Assembly: GCF_900114445.1 (NCBI RefSeq)
Contig: NZ_FOTB01000003.1
Span: 124,001 to 188,000, forward strand
Direction of reading: 5' to 3'
Length of the DNA stretch: 64,000 nt
DNA from: Salinicoccus halodurans
GTDB taxonomy: Bacteria; Bacillota; Bacilli; Staphylococcales; Salinicoccaceae
Shown here: piece by piece, positions 1 to 8,018 of the stretch
How the letters are laid out: each line of letters begins with the position of its first letter
Position numbering within the stretch: position 1 is the first letter of the stretch
Made by a program: the position numbers and the translations under genes
Notes under the pieces: model-generated
Database searches by the model: none
The model's input: only the letters and a program-made list of their open reading frames with translations
What the model was told of the DNA's origin: nothing

Positions 1-876
1 TTTATTACGTGCGCCTATAATTATTGAGTCGACATTAGGTCTGTCCCTCAGCCATGCAAGCACTACTTGCGGCACGGTGGCATTATGCCCGTCTGCAACA
101 TCCTGCAATAACTCCACAAGGTCATAAAACAGTTTTCTATCTTTGATATAAGGCTCCGGCCAGTCTTCACCCTGCCGTGTGCCCGGCTGCGCTTTCTGGT
201 TTCTTGAGATTTTACCGGTCAGCAGCCCTTCTCCAAGCGGTGACCATATCGTATTGCCTACTCCCAGTTCTTTTCCTGCTGGCAGCAGTTCAAACTCTGC
301 TTCACGGGACTCAGGCGTATAATAAATCTGATGGGCGATAGGTGGCATGAGGTTGTTTTCAACGGCGAATGTATGTGTTTTAGCCAAAGCCCAGCCACTG
401 TAGTTCGAAACGCCCCAATACCGGATTTTCCCTTTCCTGATCAGATCGTTCATTGCCAGTACTGTCTCGGTAACGGATACTTGTCCATCCCATACATGTA
501 CATAATATAAATCCAGGTAATCAGTTCCGAGCCTATCCAGCGTCTCGTCAATGGACGCCTCGATGTTAATACGGGTGGCACCGACATCATTTGGATTATC
601 AGTCAGTTGGAAACCTGTTTTGCTGGCAATGACCATATCTTTGCGTTTATTACGAATTGCCTTTCCCAGCACAATTTCAGCATCGCCCTTGGCGTAAAGG
701 TTTGCGGTATCAAAGTGATTGATGCCATGATCGAGCGCATGATCGACCAACGCATTTGCTGTTTCCTGATCCATGCTTCCTGCCGGTTCAAAACCGTTTG
801 TACCGCTGAACGGAATTGTGCCGAGTGCGTATTTGGAAATGTTCAGTCCGGAATCACCTAACAATTTGTAATCCAT
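1..876 (-). CDS. Aldo/keto reductase, 3' end cut by window edge
   Basis: The frame is open from the start at 876 to the left edge, so the C-terminus is missing. The protein begins MDYKLLGDSGL, typical of aldo/keto reductases. It carries the NADPH-enzyme tetrad signature in order: an N-terminal GTxxF strand, HFDTANLYAKGDAE with the catalytic Asp and Tyr, K in VIASKTGF, then the LGTDYLDLYYVH strand and the GVSNYSGW loop. Three in-frame ATG codons are stacked at 874-882. The one at 876 is best spaced (7 nt) from GGAGG at 884-888. The substrate cannot be told from sequence. It is transcribed divergently from the pseudouridine synthase at 1091. Confidence 0.9.
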   Translation of the reverse strand, partial: MDYKLLGDSGLNISKYALGTIPFSGTNGFEPAGSMDQETANALVDHALDHGINHFDTANLYAKGDAEIVLGKAIRNKRKDMVIASKTGFQLTDNPNDVGATRINIEASIDETLDRLGTDYLDLYYVHVWDGQVSVTETVLAMNDLIRKGKIRYWGVSNYSGWALAKTHTFAVENNLMPPIAHQIYYTPESREAEFELLPAGKELGVGNTIWSPLGEGLLTGKISRNQKAQPGTRQGEDWPEPYIKDRKLFYDLVELLQDVADGHNATVPQVVLAWLRDRPNVDSIIIGARNK

Positions 877-1090
877 CATCATCCCTCCGATATACTTTGT
901 TTTCCCCGGCCCATTGACTATGAAACTCAAAAGCAGAATAAAGATTTTCTACTTTGAAATGCAATAAAACCTGATCCTTTTCATTCAATAGATGTTATAT
1001 TGGATGTTAATGTTTTTTTCCATTGTCCGGACGCATCTTTTTGCGGTCGGGCATTAACTATGTGCAATTATAAAAATAGGAGTGAGCCAA

Positions 1091-1762
1091 GTGCATATCA
1101 ATGTACTTTATGAAGACAATCATTTGCTGATTGTTGAGAAACCGGTCAATATTCCGGTGCAGGGAGACAGCTCAAAAGACAGAGATTTGTTGAATATTCT
1201 GAAGCAGTACATAAAAGAAAAATATAATAAACCGGGTGATGTCTATCTCGGTCTGATACACAGACTGGACCGGCCGGTAGGCGGAGCGATGGTGTTTGCA
1301 AAAACTTCTAAAGCCGCCTCCCGGCTCTCGGATGAACTGCGGAGACATCAGATCTACAGGAAATACCTTGCTGTCACCCGTGGATTTTTGCCAAAGAAAA
1401 AGGGAAGACTGACAGATTATTTATGGAAAGACCGCAGGAAGAATATCGTTAGTGCTGTGAGCCCGGATAATAAAGATGCTAAAAAGGCAGTGCTCGACTA
1501 TAAAGTTCTGCAAAGTAGTACAGAAGGCAGTCTTGTTGAAGTGGAACTGAAGACAGGGCGCTCGCATCAGATACGGGTCCAGTTTGCGAATCAGGGCAGC
1601 CCGCTTTATGGAGATCAGAAATATGGTCAGCATGTAAATAAGCCAGGTCAGCAGATTGCCCTTTGGGCCTCCCGCCTGAGTATCAAACATCCTACAAAAG
1701 GTGAAATGATTACAGTTGATTGTCCGCCGCCGGATAAGCATCCGTGGTCAGAATTTGCCTGA
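1091..1762 (+). CDS. RluA-family RNA pseudouridine synthase
   Basis: The protein should isomerise uridine to pseudouridine in rRNA or tRNA. The catalytic motif HRLDRPVGG, with the active-site Asp, lies near residue 54, and the later block ELKTGRSHQIRVQFA is characteristic of the RluA family. It has no S4 domain in front, which matches the short YjbO/RluA-like form. An upstream GTG at 1082 overlaps the AGGAG at 1078-1082. The GTG at 1091 has 8 nt spacing and is the better start. It ends in a strong hairpin shared with the convergent pterin dehydratase gene. Confidence 0.9.
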   Translation: MHINVLYEDNHLLIVEKPVNIPVQGDSSKDRDLLNILKQYIKEKYNKPGDVYLGLIHRLDRPVGGAMVFAKTSKAASRLSDELRRHQIYRKYLAVTRGFLPKKKGRLTDYLWKDRRKNIVSAVSPDNKDAKKAVLDYKVLQSSTEGSLVEVELKTGRSHQIRVQFANQGSPLYGDQKYGQHVNKPGQQIALWASRLSIKHPTKGEMITVDCPPPDKHPWSEFA

Positions 1763-1779
1763 AGTACGATAATTATATT

Positions 1780-1817
1780 AAAAGTGCCTCCGGAAATTTT
1801 TTCCGGAGGCACTTTTT
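1780..1817. terminator. Bidirectional intrinsic terminator
   Basis: A GTGCCTCCGGAAA / TTTCCGGAGGCAC hairpin is flanked by A-rich and T-rich tracts. It lies between the convergent genes ending at 1762 and 1819, so it can serve both strands. Confidence 0.9.
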
Positions 1818-1818
1818 A

Positions 1819-2094
1819 TCAGCTGAACAGTTGATACAAGTTGTTGCATGCTTTTGCGGCAGCAATATCCTTTTCCGTCAGTTCCTTTTTTGAATGTGTA
1901 GTCCACGATACAGCCACCGTCGTGTAGTTGATTGAAATTCCTGGATGATGCTGTACACCTTCAGCATAGGTGCCGATCTTTTCTACGAACGAAATACCAT
2001 CCAGATACTTATCGAATTTGAACTTTTTGCTGATCGTCTCATTGTCGATTGACCAGCCATCCAGCTTTTCCACTTCGGCTTTTACATCTGCCAT
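1819..2094 (-). CDS. Pterin-4a-carbinolamine dehydratase-like protein
   Basis: A 91-residue protein with the family signature EGVQHHPGISINY followed by a Trp/His pair (SWTTH) and a later Asp. In known enzymes the paired His residues and Pro form the pterin site. It dehydrates 4a-hydroxytetrahydropterin. No aromatic amino acid hydroxylase is seen nearby, so the partner is unknown; many bacteria carry such stand-alone proteins, some linked to molybdopterin metabolism. The ribosome binding site AAGGAGG stands 7 nt before the ATG. A possible SigB-type promoter lies upstream at 2175-2200. Confidence 0.88.
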   Translation of the reverse strand: MADVKAEVEKLDGWSIDNETISKKFKFDKYLDGISFVEKIGTYAEGVQHHPGISINYTTVAVSWTTHSKKELTEKDIAAAKACNNLYQLFS

Positions 2095-2174
2095 TGATAT
2101 TCCTCCTTTAAGGCTTAATAGTCATTTTTACCCGGCTGCTGTTGTTGTGAATCAATAGCAATATATAAATAACT

Positions 2175-2200
2175 ATACCCGTTACAGCATTAGTTTAAAT
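2175..2200 (-). promoter_or_regulatory. Possible SigB-type promoter for the pterin dehydratase gene
   Basis: On the minus strand ATTTAA (2200-2195), 14 nt, then GGGTAT (2180-2175). The SigB consensus is GTTTAA-N12-15-GGGTAT, so one base differs in the -35 box. The site is about 80 nt upstream of the start at 2094. Confidence 0.45.
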
Positions 2201-2283
2201 CCTTATTAAACACATCTATATCAAAGTTTAGGAGGATAATGCATACCGTTATAAATAGCTGATTTATAAGCTTTGGAAATGAA

Positions 2284-2847
2284 TCAGATTAGCGAAAAGA
2301 CATAGGAGCTGATTAGCATTATTAATATAAATGCGGCAGGGACACCAACCAGAGACATTATATCTTTCCAGCTTTTTCCGGCTCGAAGTTTTTCTGTAGA
2401 TCTGCCTTCAGAGAAAGCAACGATTTTTTCGTAAGTATCCAAATTATAAATTTTTTTGATTTGTTCAACTTTATGAGCAGCATAAGTTGCCACTGCCATT
2501 ATAATGCCCGGAAGAATCATCCACCATATATTCATAAAGTTTAGAATTGGGCCAACTAGAACTGAAGCTCCAAAATAACTCAGTACCATAACCCATGCCC
2601 ATCGGTTCATATTCTTGTTTTGCCCTGAAATTTCTGTTTTCATAATCTCTATATCTCCCTTGACTAAAGTATCGAGAGAAACATCGAAAAGAACGCTGAG
2701 CATTAGAAGTGTCTGGATATCAGGATAACTGTGTCCATTCTCCCAGTTGGATATCGTTTGCCTGGATACATAAAGTTTATGTGCCAGTTCCTCCTGTGAA
2801 TATTCGAGCTGGTTCCGGTATTTTCTGATTTGACTGCTGATGTTCAT
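2284..2847 (-). CDS. XRE-family regulator with C-terminal membrane segments
   Basis: The first 65 residues form an HTH_3 domain (YSQEELAHKLYVSRQTISNWENG). A short linker follows, then three hydrophobic stretches (about residues 84-102, 108-122 and 168-186) that should anchor it in the membrane. Such membrane-tethered XRE proteins are common in Firmicutes and often sit beside ABC transporters or toxin genes. None is adjacent here, so the target is unknown. GAGG stands 8 nt before the ATG. Confidence 0.85.
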   Translation of the reverse strand: MNISSQIRKYRNQLEYSQEELAHKLYVSRQTISNWENGHSYPDIQTLLMLSVLFDVSLDTLVKGDIEIMKTEISGQNKNMNRWAWVMVLSYFGASVLVGPILNFMNIWWMILPGIIMAVATYAAHKVEQIKKIYNLDTYEKIVAFSEGRSTEKLRAGKSWKDIMSLVGVPAAFILIMLISSYVFSLI

Positions 2848-2951
2848 TTGATGTTCCTCACTCTCAGATTAATCAAGCTTCTTCATTCATACTATCAAGC
2901 TTCTTTGACATGTACCATATAATCCATGTCAAAAGGGTTTGACGTATTGAA

Positions 2952-2965
2952 ATTTCCCGGGAAAT
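2952..2965. repeat. Palindrome ATTTCCCGGGAAAT, copy 1
   Basis: A perfect 14-base palindrome just beyond the terminator of the minus-strand gene ending at 3011. Near-identical copies occur at 20811, 30629 and 61691, each close to a gene's 3' end. Confidence 0.5.
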
Positions 2966-2967
2966 CA

Positions 2968-3000
2968 AAAAAGAAGCTGGATAATCAACCAGCTTCTTTC
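2968..3000 (-). terminator. Terminator of the wall-polymer operon
   Basis: On the minus strand AAGAAGCTGG, an 8-nt loop, then CCAGCTTCTT followed by T residues, directly after the stop codon at 3011. Confidence 0.9.
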
Positions 3001-3010
3001 TGTTCATATG

Positions 3011-5140
3011 CTATTTTTCAAACACAGCATCTACGACTTTTTCCGATGATCTGCCGTCATCCCAGCTGCAGAATCTCTCATAGAATGCATCATACCGGTC
3101 GCTGTACTTTTCGCTGACTGAATCGATATTTTCAATCGCATCGATTACGTCATCATTATTCATGAGCAACGGTCCGGGCAGTTCTTTTTCCATATCGATG
3201 TAGAAACCGCGCAGCTGCCCCTGATATTTTTCTATGTCATAAGTGTAGAATAATATCGGTCTCCTCAGATTGGCATAATCAAAGAATACGGATGAATAAT
3301 CAGTGATCAGCATATCGGACATCAGATACAGTTCACTGATATCGCTGTAGCTTGAGACATCGTACGCAAAGCCTTCAAGATCCGTCAGGTCGATGTTGGA
3401 GGCGACGACATAGTGCATCCTGAGCAGTATGATGTACTCGTCTCCGAATTTTTCCTTCATTCTGTGCAAATCGAGGTTCAGATCGAATCTGTATTTGCCG
3501 ACTTTGTAATATTCATCATCCCGCCATGTTGGTGCGTAGAGGATGATTTTTTTATTGGTCGGGAGATACAATCTCCACTTCAACCTTTTTATAGTTTCTG
3601 AATCATTATCATTCGTCAAAATGTCATTTCTCGGATAACCGGTCTGAAGTATGGTGTTGTTAAACCAGAACGCTCTTCTGAAGATGTCCGAAGAATACTG
3701 GTTCGGTGCAATGAGGTAATCCCACTTGTCGGTTTCGCGGTTAAAGTTTCTTTTATACCGTGCAGAGTTGGTCCCGGGCATATGGACATCGGCCATGTCT
3801 CCTGCAAGGCGTTTGAGCGGTGTGCCGTGCCATGTCTGAAGATATATCTGATTGTCCCGTTTAATATAGCTGTTCGGCATCCTGACGTTGCTGACAACGT
3901 ATTTTGCCCTTGCAAGATAGTAGTAATACTTGAGTGAGAAGCGTTTTACAGTTTCAGGTTTCCCCGGTATGTTGACAGGCTTGTTCATCACCCATACGAA
4001 TTTATAATCTTTTTTGTTCTCAAGCATGTACTGATAAATATATTTGGGGCTGTCGGAATATGATTTTCCCTGGAAACTCTCAAAAACGACCAGGTTGTCT
4101 TTGAAGTCCATGTTTTTGAAAACCCGTTTATACAGGAGTTCTTTACGTCCTTTTTTAGAAGCGATCCCCCGTTTGATATCCCTCAGTAGATGGTGGAAGT
4201 TGCTGAGTTTCCGGAAGGTACTCTTCTTGTTGGACTTTATCGCCCTTACATCATTTTTCAGAATAAAGTCCTTATTCTCCAGTCTTTCAGGATCGATTTT
4301 CCGTATACTTTCCACAAGGCCGTCAAAATACTGATCAATGGTCGAATCATCTTTGAACTCTACCACCAGCCGCTTCCTGTAGAAGTTCAGCAGTTTATTA
4401 TCCAAAAAGCGCTGCGCTTCCTCGCTGAGATCTTCTGTTCTCAGCTGGTTGTAGATGCCGAAGAGATCATGCGTCAACTGCTCTACAGGAGATTGTCGCA
4501 AGGACGGATGGTTTATCGGGTCATTCCGCCGCCGCCTGAAATAAATTGCTTCATAGACATACGGCACCATTTGGATTTCTTCCAGCAGGGGCAACATGAA
4601 AGTGAGGTCCGAGTATGTTTTGAATTCCTCGGAAAACCGCAGTTTCGTTCGATCGAGGACTTCTTTTGAAATCAGGAAGTTGATTGCAGAATTGTTTCTG
4701 ATCAGGTTGTATCTTCTGTTGGAATACATTTTTATCTTGTTTGTACCGGGTAATATGATAACAGAACTTGAGCTGAAATCCGTCGATTTCATCCTTCCTC
4801 TGATCATCGGAAATTCGCCTATATTGTCAGACAGGAGCTGAAGCATATTCTCGGATATATAATCGTCGCTGTCCAGGAAGTATATATAGTCACCCTTGGC
4901 TTCCTCGATGCCGGCATTACGCGCAGCACCCACGTTCACCTCTGCCGGTGTTTCGACAAATGTATATCTGTCATCATCGAGATATACATCATCAACCACT
5001 TCTTTCAGAGCACTGATATCAGAGTGGAGAATCAGTACTTCAAAGTTTGTATATGTTTGTTTCTTCAATGACTCCAAAGCAATATTAAGATAATTTTCAT
5101 TTTTTTCTGCTGGAGTGATTACAGAAATCAGATTATTCAT
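3011..5140 (-). CDS. GT2 glycosyltransferase fused to CDP-glycerol glycerophosphotransferase (TagF-like)
   Basis: A 709-residue, two-domain protein for wall teichoic acid-type polymer synthesis at the inner membrane face. Residues 1 to about 230 form a GT-A domain starting VITPAEKNENYLN with FLDSDDYIS as the metal-binding DxD region. Residues about 340-709 match the TagF/TarF glycerophosphotransferase fold: QTWHGTPLKRL with the catalytic His, LYAPTWRDD, and ITDYSSVFFDYA, a phosphate and CDP-binding block. The start overlaps the upstream gene by 8 nt, so the pair is co-translated. The exact polymer (glycerol phosphate or another alditol phosphate) cannot be told. Confidence 0.9.
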   Translation of the reverse strand: MNNLISVITPAEKNENYLNIALESLKKQTYTNFEVLILHSDISALKEVVDDVYLDDDRYTFVETPAEVNVGAARNAGIEEAKGDYIYFLDSDDYISENMLQLLSDNIGEFPMIRGRMKSTDFSSSSVIILPGTNKIKMYSNRRYNLIRNNSAINFLISKEVLDRTKLRFSEEFKTYSDLTFMLPLLEEIQMVPYVYEAIYFRRRRNDPINHPSLRQSPVEQLTHDLFGIYNQLRTEDLSEEAQRFLDNKLLNFYRKRLVVEFKDDSTIDQYFDGLVESIRKIDPERLENKDFILKNDVRAIKSNKKSTFRKLSNFHHLLRDIKRGIASKKGRKELLYKRVFKNMDFKDNLVVFESFQGKSYSDSPKYIYQYMLENKKDYKFVWVMNKPVNIPGKPETVKRFSLKYYYYLARAKYVVSNVRMPNSYIKRDNQIYLQTWHGTPLKRLAGDMADVHMPGTNSARYKRNFNRETDKWDYLIAPNQYSSDIFRRAFWFNNTILQTGYPRNDILTNDNDSETIKRLKWRLYLPTNKKIILYAPTWRDDEYYKVGKYRFDLNLDLHRMKEKFGDEYIILLRMHYVVASNIDLTDLEGFAYDVSSYSDISELYLMSDMLITDYSSVFFDYANLRRPILFYTYDIEKYQGQLRGFYIDMEKELPGPLLMNNDDVIDAIENIDSVSEKYSDRYDAFYERFCSWDDGRSSEKVVDAVFEK

Positions 5141-6734
5141 TGCTGTCTCTCCTTTCGTCTTTTTGCAGCAGCCTGTCTGTAAAAGAGAACCACAAGTTCT
5201 GATAGTTCTCTTTACTGAATTTTGTCTGCATTGTTTTTCCTGCTTCTTTACCCATTTTTTCTGTTTCTTCAGGGTGTTTCAGCATATGAATGATTCTCTC
5301 GGATAAAGCTTCTATGTCGCCTTTTTCTATGAGAAAACCATTCACACCGTCCTCAATCATATCAGATGGTCCATACCTGATGTCGTAACTCACGACCGGA
5401 GTGTTATTTGCCATGCTCTCCATGACTGAAAGAGAAAAACCTTCTGCATTTGAAGTGACTACAGACAGAGCCGCGGCCTGGTATATTTTTTCAGGGTTTT
5501 GCGTGTATCCCTTTACTTCTGCATTGTCCTGCAAGCCCAATGTCTCTATCAATTCGGTATATTCTCCTTTTTTATCCCCCGAGCCCCATATTTCGAGTTT
5601 GGCTTCCGGTACTTCCTCAACCACATCTTTAAATGCTTTTATGGTATGGTCGATGTTTTTAACACTGGAGAACCTGGAGACGATCGATACTCTGGACATA
5701 TCTCTTACACTCCGGTCACCGTAATGCTTCACATTGGAGATGAAGGAGCGTATCCCTCTGATTTTAGGCATATTCACCTCATAATAATTCGGTATGACAA
5801 ATACTTTATCCTTATTGCCAAAACGGTTTACTATATCATTTCTCTGCTTCTCTGTCAGAACGACCAGAGCATCGACATTGGTGATGTTTTCTATCGCATA
5901 GCTGTTGCGTTTATTGAGCTCTGAATCAGGATCATCCGGATTTCTTAAATGGTTGCTGTGGGGACGCAGTGCCCTTTTAGCCAGAGGATTATCCAATTTC
6001 ACCAGTAATTCATCCGTAGACCGGGTATCTGAAATAATGACCGTCTCAGAATCTGCCTCATTTATGACGCGGTTCAGCCAGTGCAGTTTATGGGGGACGA
6101 CATCCCCCGTAGTTTCACTGAGCACTTCGTTCTTCTGCCCGATATGGGTGACCCGGCTGATTTTCCCTGTAGACGGTTCGTGCCAGAAATTAAGGAAAGC
6201 AGCACCTGTTTTATCATAAAACACTTCCTGTCTGACCTTATTTTCTTCAAAGCTGAAATACTGTACCCTGCTCATGTGCCCGTAATAGTTATAATTTTCC
6301 CGTCTTATTCTGTAGCGGTTCTCATTGAAGTAATCTGTAAAATCCAGGGTGTTGTCTTTCCGGAGTGAGATATATTTCTCATATATGCCGTTTTTATAGA
6401 GTCTGTATGCATTATAGTTCTTTCTCTTCGTTGTGGCATATTCACCGGAATAATCAGAGATGTCTATTTTTATTTTACCAATATTGATTTTGTCACGTCT
6501 GTTATATGAAGAGAAATCTTCGAACATGTTTCGTATTTTCACTTTTCTGCTGACTTTGCCCATCTCCGCGAGTTTTCTGCAGATGACCGGAAACCTTGGT
6601 TCGTATCTGAATGTCAGTATTTGAGTATCGTAACCTGCATCCGCAAAAGTGCTTGCCTGCCTTAAGGATGCATGGGTCAGTCCGCCTTTGTTGACGTCTA
6701 TGGAGTTGAGTAGAAATATAATCCTGGGTTTCAT
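5133..6734 (-). CDS. GT4-family glycosyltransferase, probable teichoic acid glycosyltransferase
   Basis: A 533-residue protein. The N-terminal part, opening with MKPRIIFLLNSIDVNKGGLTH, is a GT-B acceptor domain of the type in TarM/TagE proteins. The C-terminal half carries SRFSSVKNIDHTIKAF and the GT4 EX7E region (EGFSLSVMESMANNTPVVSY). With the TagF-like fusion overlapping it by 8 nt, the likely job is adding sugar to a poly(alditol phosphate) chain. This is inferred from family and context. It is the first gene of the two-gene operon; a TATAAT on the minus strand at 6775-6770 may be its -10 box. Confidence 0.85.
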   Translation of the reverse strand: MKPRIIFLLNSIDVNKGGLTHASLRQASTFADAGYDTQILTFRYEPRFPVICRKLAEMGKVSRKVKIRNMFEDFSSYNRRDKINIGKIKIDISDYSGEYATTKRKNYNAYRLYKNGIYEKYISLRKDNTLDFTDYFNENRYRIRRENYNYYGHMSRVQYFSFEENKVRQEVFYDKTGAAFLNFWHEPSTGKISRVTHIGQKNEVLSETTGDVVPHKLHWLNRVINEADSETVIISDTRSTDELLVKLDNPLAKRALRPHSNHLRNPDDPDSELNKRNSYAIENITNVDALVVLTEKQRNDIVNRFGNKDKVFVIPNYYEVNMPKIRGIRSFISNVKHYGDRSVRDMSRVSIVSRFSSVKNIDHTIKAFKDVVEEVPEAKLEIWGSGDKKGEYTELIETLGLQDNAEVKGYTQNPEKIYQAAALSVVTSNAEGFSLSVMESMANNTPVVSYDIRYGPSDMIEDGVNGFLIEKGDIEALSERIIHMLKHPEETEKMGKEAGKTMQTKFSKENYQNLWFSFTDRLLQKDERRDSNE

Positions 6735-6857
6735 AAAACCATCCTTGTCTTTGCCTCATTCATTTGAGGATTATACTATTCATATTACTTTAAGTATATA
6801 CTAAAAGAAAAACGATAAACGTATGCTTTAATAATAAATGCCGGAAAGGATGATAAC

Positions 6858-7337
6858 ATGATTTCTGAAATGGACAAGAAATATTTGGAGCGTTGTGTGG
6901 AACTGGCTGGAGAAGCGCTGGAGAAAGGCAATTCTCCCTTTGGTTCAATGCTGGTATCCCGTGAGGGTGAAGTGATGTTTGAAGATTATAACAGGAACTC
7001 CGGCGGTGACAATACACGTCACCCGGAATTTGAGATTGCACGGTGGGCTGCCGGCAACATGAATGCAGAGGACCGGCGGTATGCAACAGTGTACACTTCA
7101 GGGGAACATTGCTCCATGTGTGCCTCGGCCCATGGACTGGCGGGGCTGGGCCGGATTGTCTATGCGAGCTCGACGGAACAGCTGAAATCCTGGCAGAAGG
7201 ATCTCGGTGTCGAACCGGGGTTATTGAAAGGACTGGCCATCCCCGAAGTGCTCCGCGGGGCAGAAGTTGACGGTCCGGATACGGAGCTGTCGGAAGCAGT
7301 GCGTAAATTACAATATGCATACCACCAAAGGTCATAA
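6858..7337 (+). CDS. Nucleoside deaminase family protein (cytidine-deaminase fold)
   Basis: A 159-residue zinc hydrolase of the CDA fold, with the two zinc motifs HPEFEIAR and SGEHCSMCASA. Classical members have H-A-E and P-C-x-x-C. Here Ala is Pro and the residue before the first Cys is His. All three zinc ligands and the proton-shuttling Glu are kept, so it is probably active. Guanine deaminases and related nucleobase deaminases share the C-x-M-C form, but the substrate is not readable. Its ribosome binding site GGAAAGGATG lies 8 nt or so before the ATG, and it is divergent from the wall-polymer operon. Confidence 0.85.
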   Translation: MISEMDKKYLERCVELAGEALEKGNSPFGSMLVSREGEVMFEDYNRNSGGDNTRHPEFEIARWAAGNMNAEDRRYATVYTSGEHCSMCASAHGLAGLGRIVYASSTEQLKSWQKDLGVEPGLLKGLAIPEVLRGAEVDGPDTELSEAVRKLQYAYHQRS

Positions 7338-7343
7338 AGACGC

Positions 7344-7377
7344 AAAGGAGGCCCCCGGCGAGGGGACCTCCTTTCAT
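7344..7377. terminator. Bidirectional terminator between deaminase and DUF1641 genes
   Basis: AAAGGAGGCCCC, a short loop, then GGGGACCTCCTTT with one bulge. T residues follow on the plus strand. The minus-strand stop codon overlaps its edge. Confidence 0.8.
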
Positions 7378-8018
7378 TTTCTTAGAAATACAAGAGGGAT
7401 CATCAATAAAGCACCGGTGCCTGCTGCCAAAGCGTATCCGTACGGTTTCGGCAGTTTCTTTGTGTCAGGATGGTTCTCCTCTTCATCCATTTCCCTTTCT
7501 GGATTTTGGACCCGTTCTTTTTGAGGCTTCACATTCTCCTCGGCGTCTTTCGAGGTGCCCATCCCCTTCAGTATCTGAAGGAGAACATTAGCCCCTTCGA
7601 TCACTTCAGGGTCCTTTAAAGCACCGAGAAGCCCCGAATAGCCCGCGGGTTTATTTTTATGTTCGTATTCAGCCGCTTTCGCGATCCCGGTATTGAGCTT
7701 GAGCACAAGCGGTTCAATCTCACTCATATTTATCGTCCCGAGGAGCTGGAACAGGAGCAGCAGATTCTTGATGGACTGGGGTGCATCGGAATCCTCGAGC
7801 GCAGTCACTATCCTGTGGATGACCTTGTCACTTTGTCCAAGGCTGCTGCCCACCATATCCAGTATTTCACGGTCTTTCATCTTGTCTGCTATGGAGAGGA
7901 GATCACCAAGGACTTCCTTATGTTCCATGAGAAGCTGCTCCAGTTCATGAAGTTCCCGGGCATGCTTTGTTTCAGGGTCGACTTTCATTTTATGAACCAC
8001 TTTCGTCGCCTTGGCCAT
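7374..8018 (-). CDS. DUF1641 protein, partner of formate dehydrogenase (YjgD-like)
   Basis: A 214-residue protein. The central part, around GLLGALKDPEVIEGANVLLQIL, matches DUF1641. The N-terminus is acidic and helical. Residues about 192-212 form a single membrane segment (AAGTGALLMIPLVFL), which would put the formate dehydrogenase at the membrane. Its ATG overlaps the stop codon of the dehydrogenase gene by one base (TAATG), a sign of coupled translation. The same pairing is known in B. subtilis (yjgC-yjgD) and S. aureus. The molecular role of DUF1641 is not established. Confidence 0.88.
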   Translation of the reverse strand: MAKATKVVHKMKVDPETKHARELHELEQLLMEHKEVLGDLLSIADKMKDREILDMVGSSLGQSDKVIHRIVTALEDSDAPQSIKNLLLLFQLLGTINMSEIEPLVLKLNTGIAKAAEYEHKNKPAGYSGLLGALKDPEVIEGANVLLQILKGMGTSKDAEENVKPQKERVQNPEREMDEEENHPDTKKLPKPYGYALAAGTGALLMIPLVFLRK

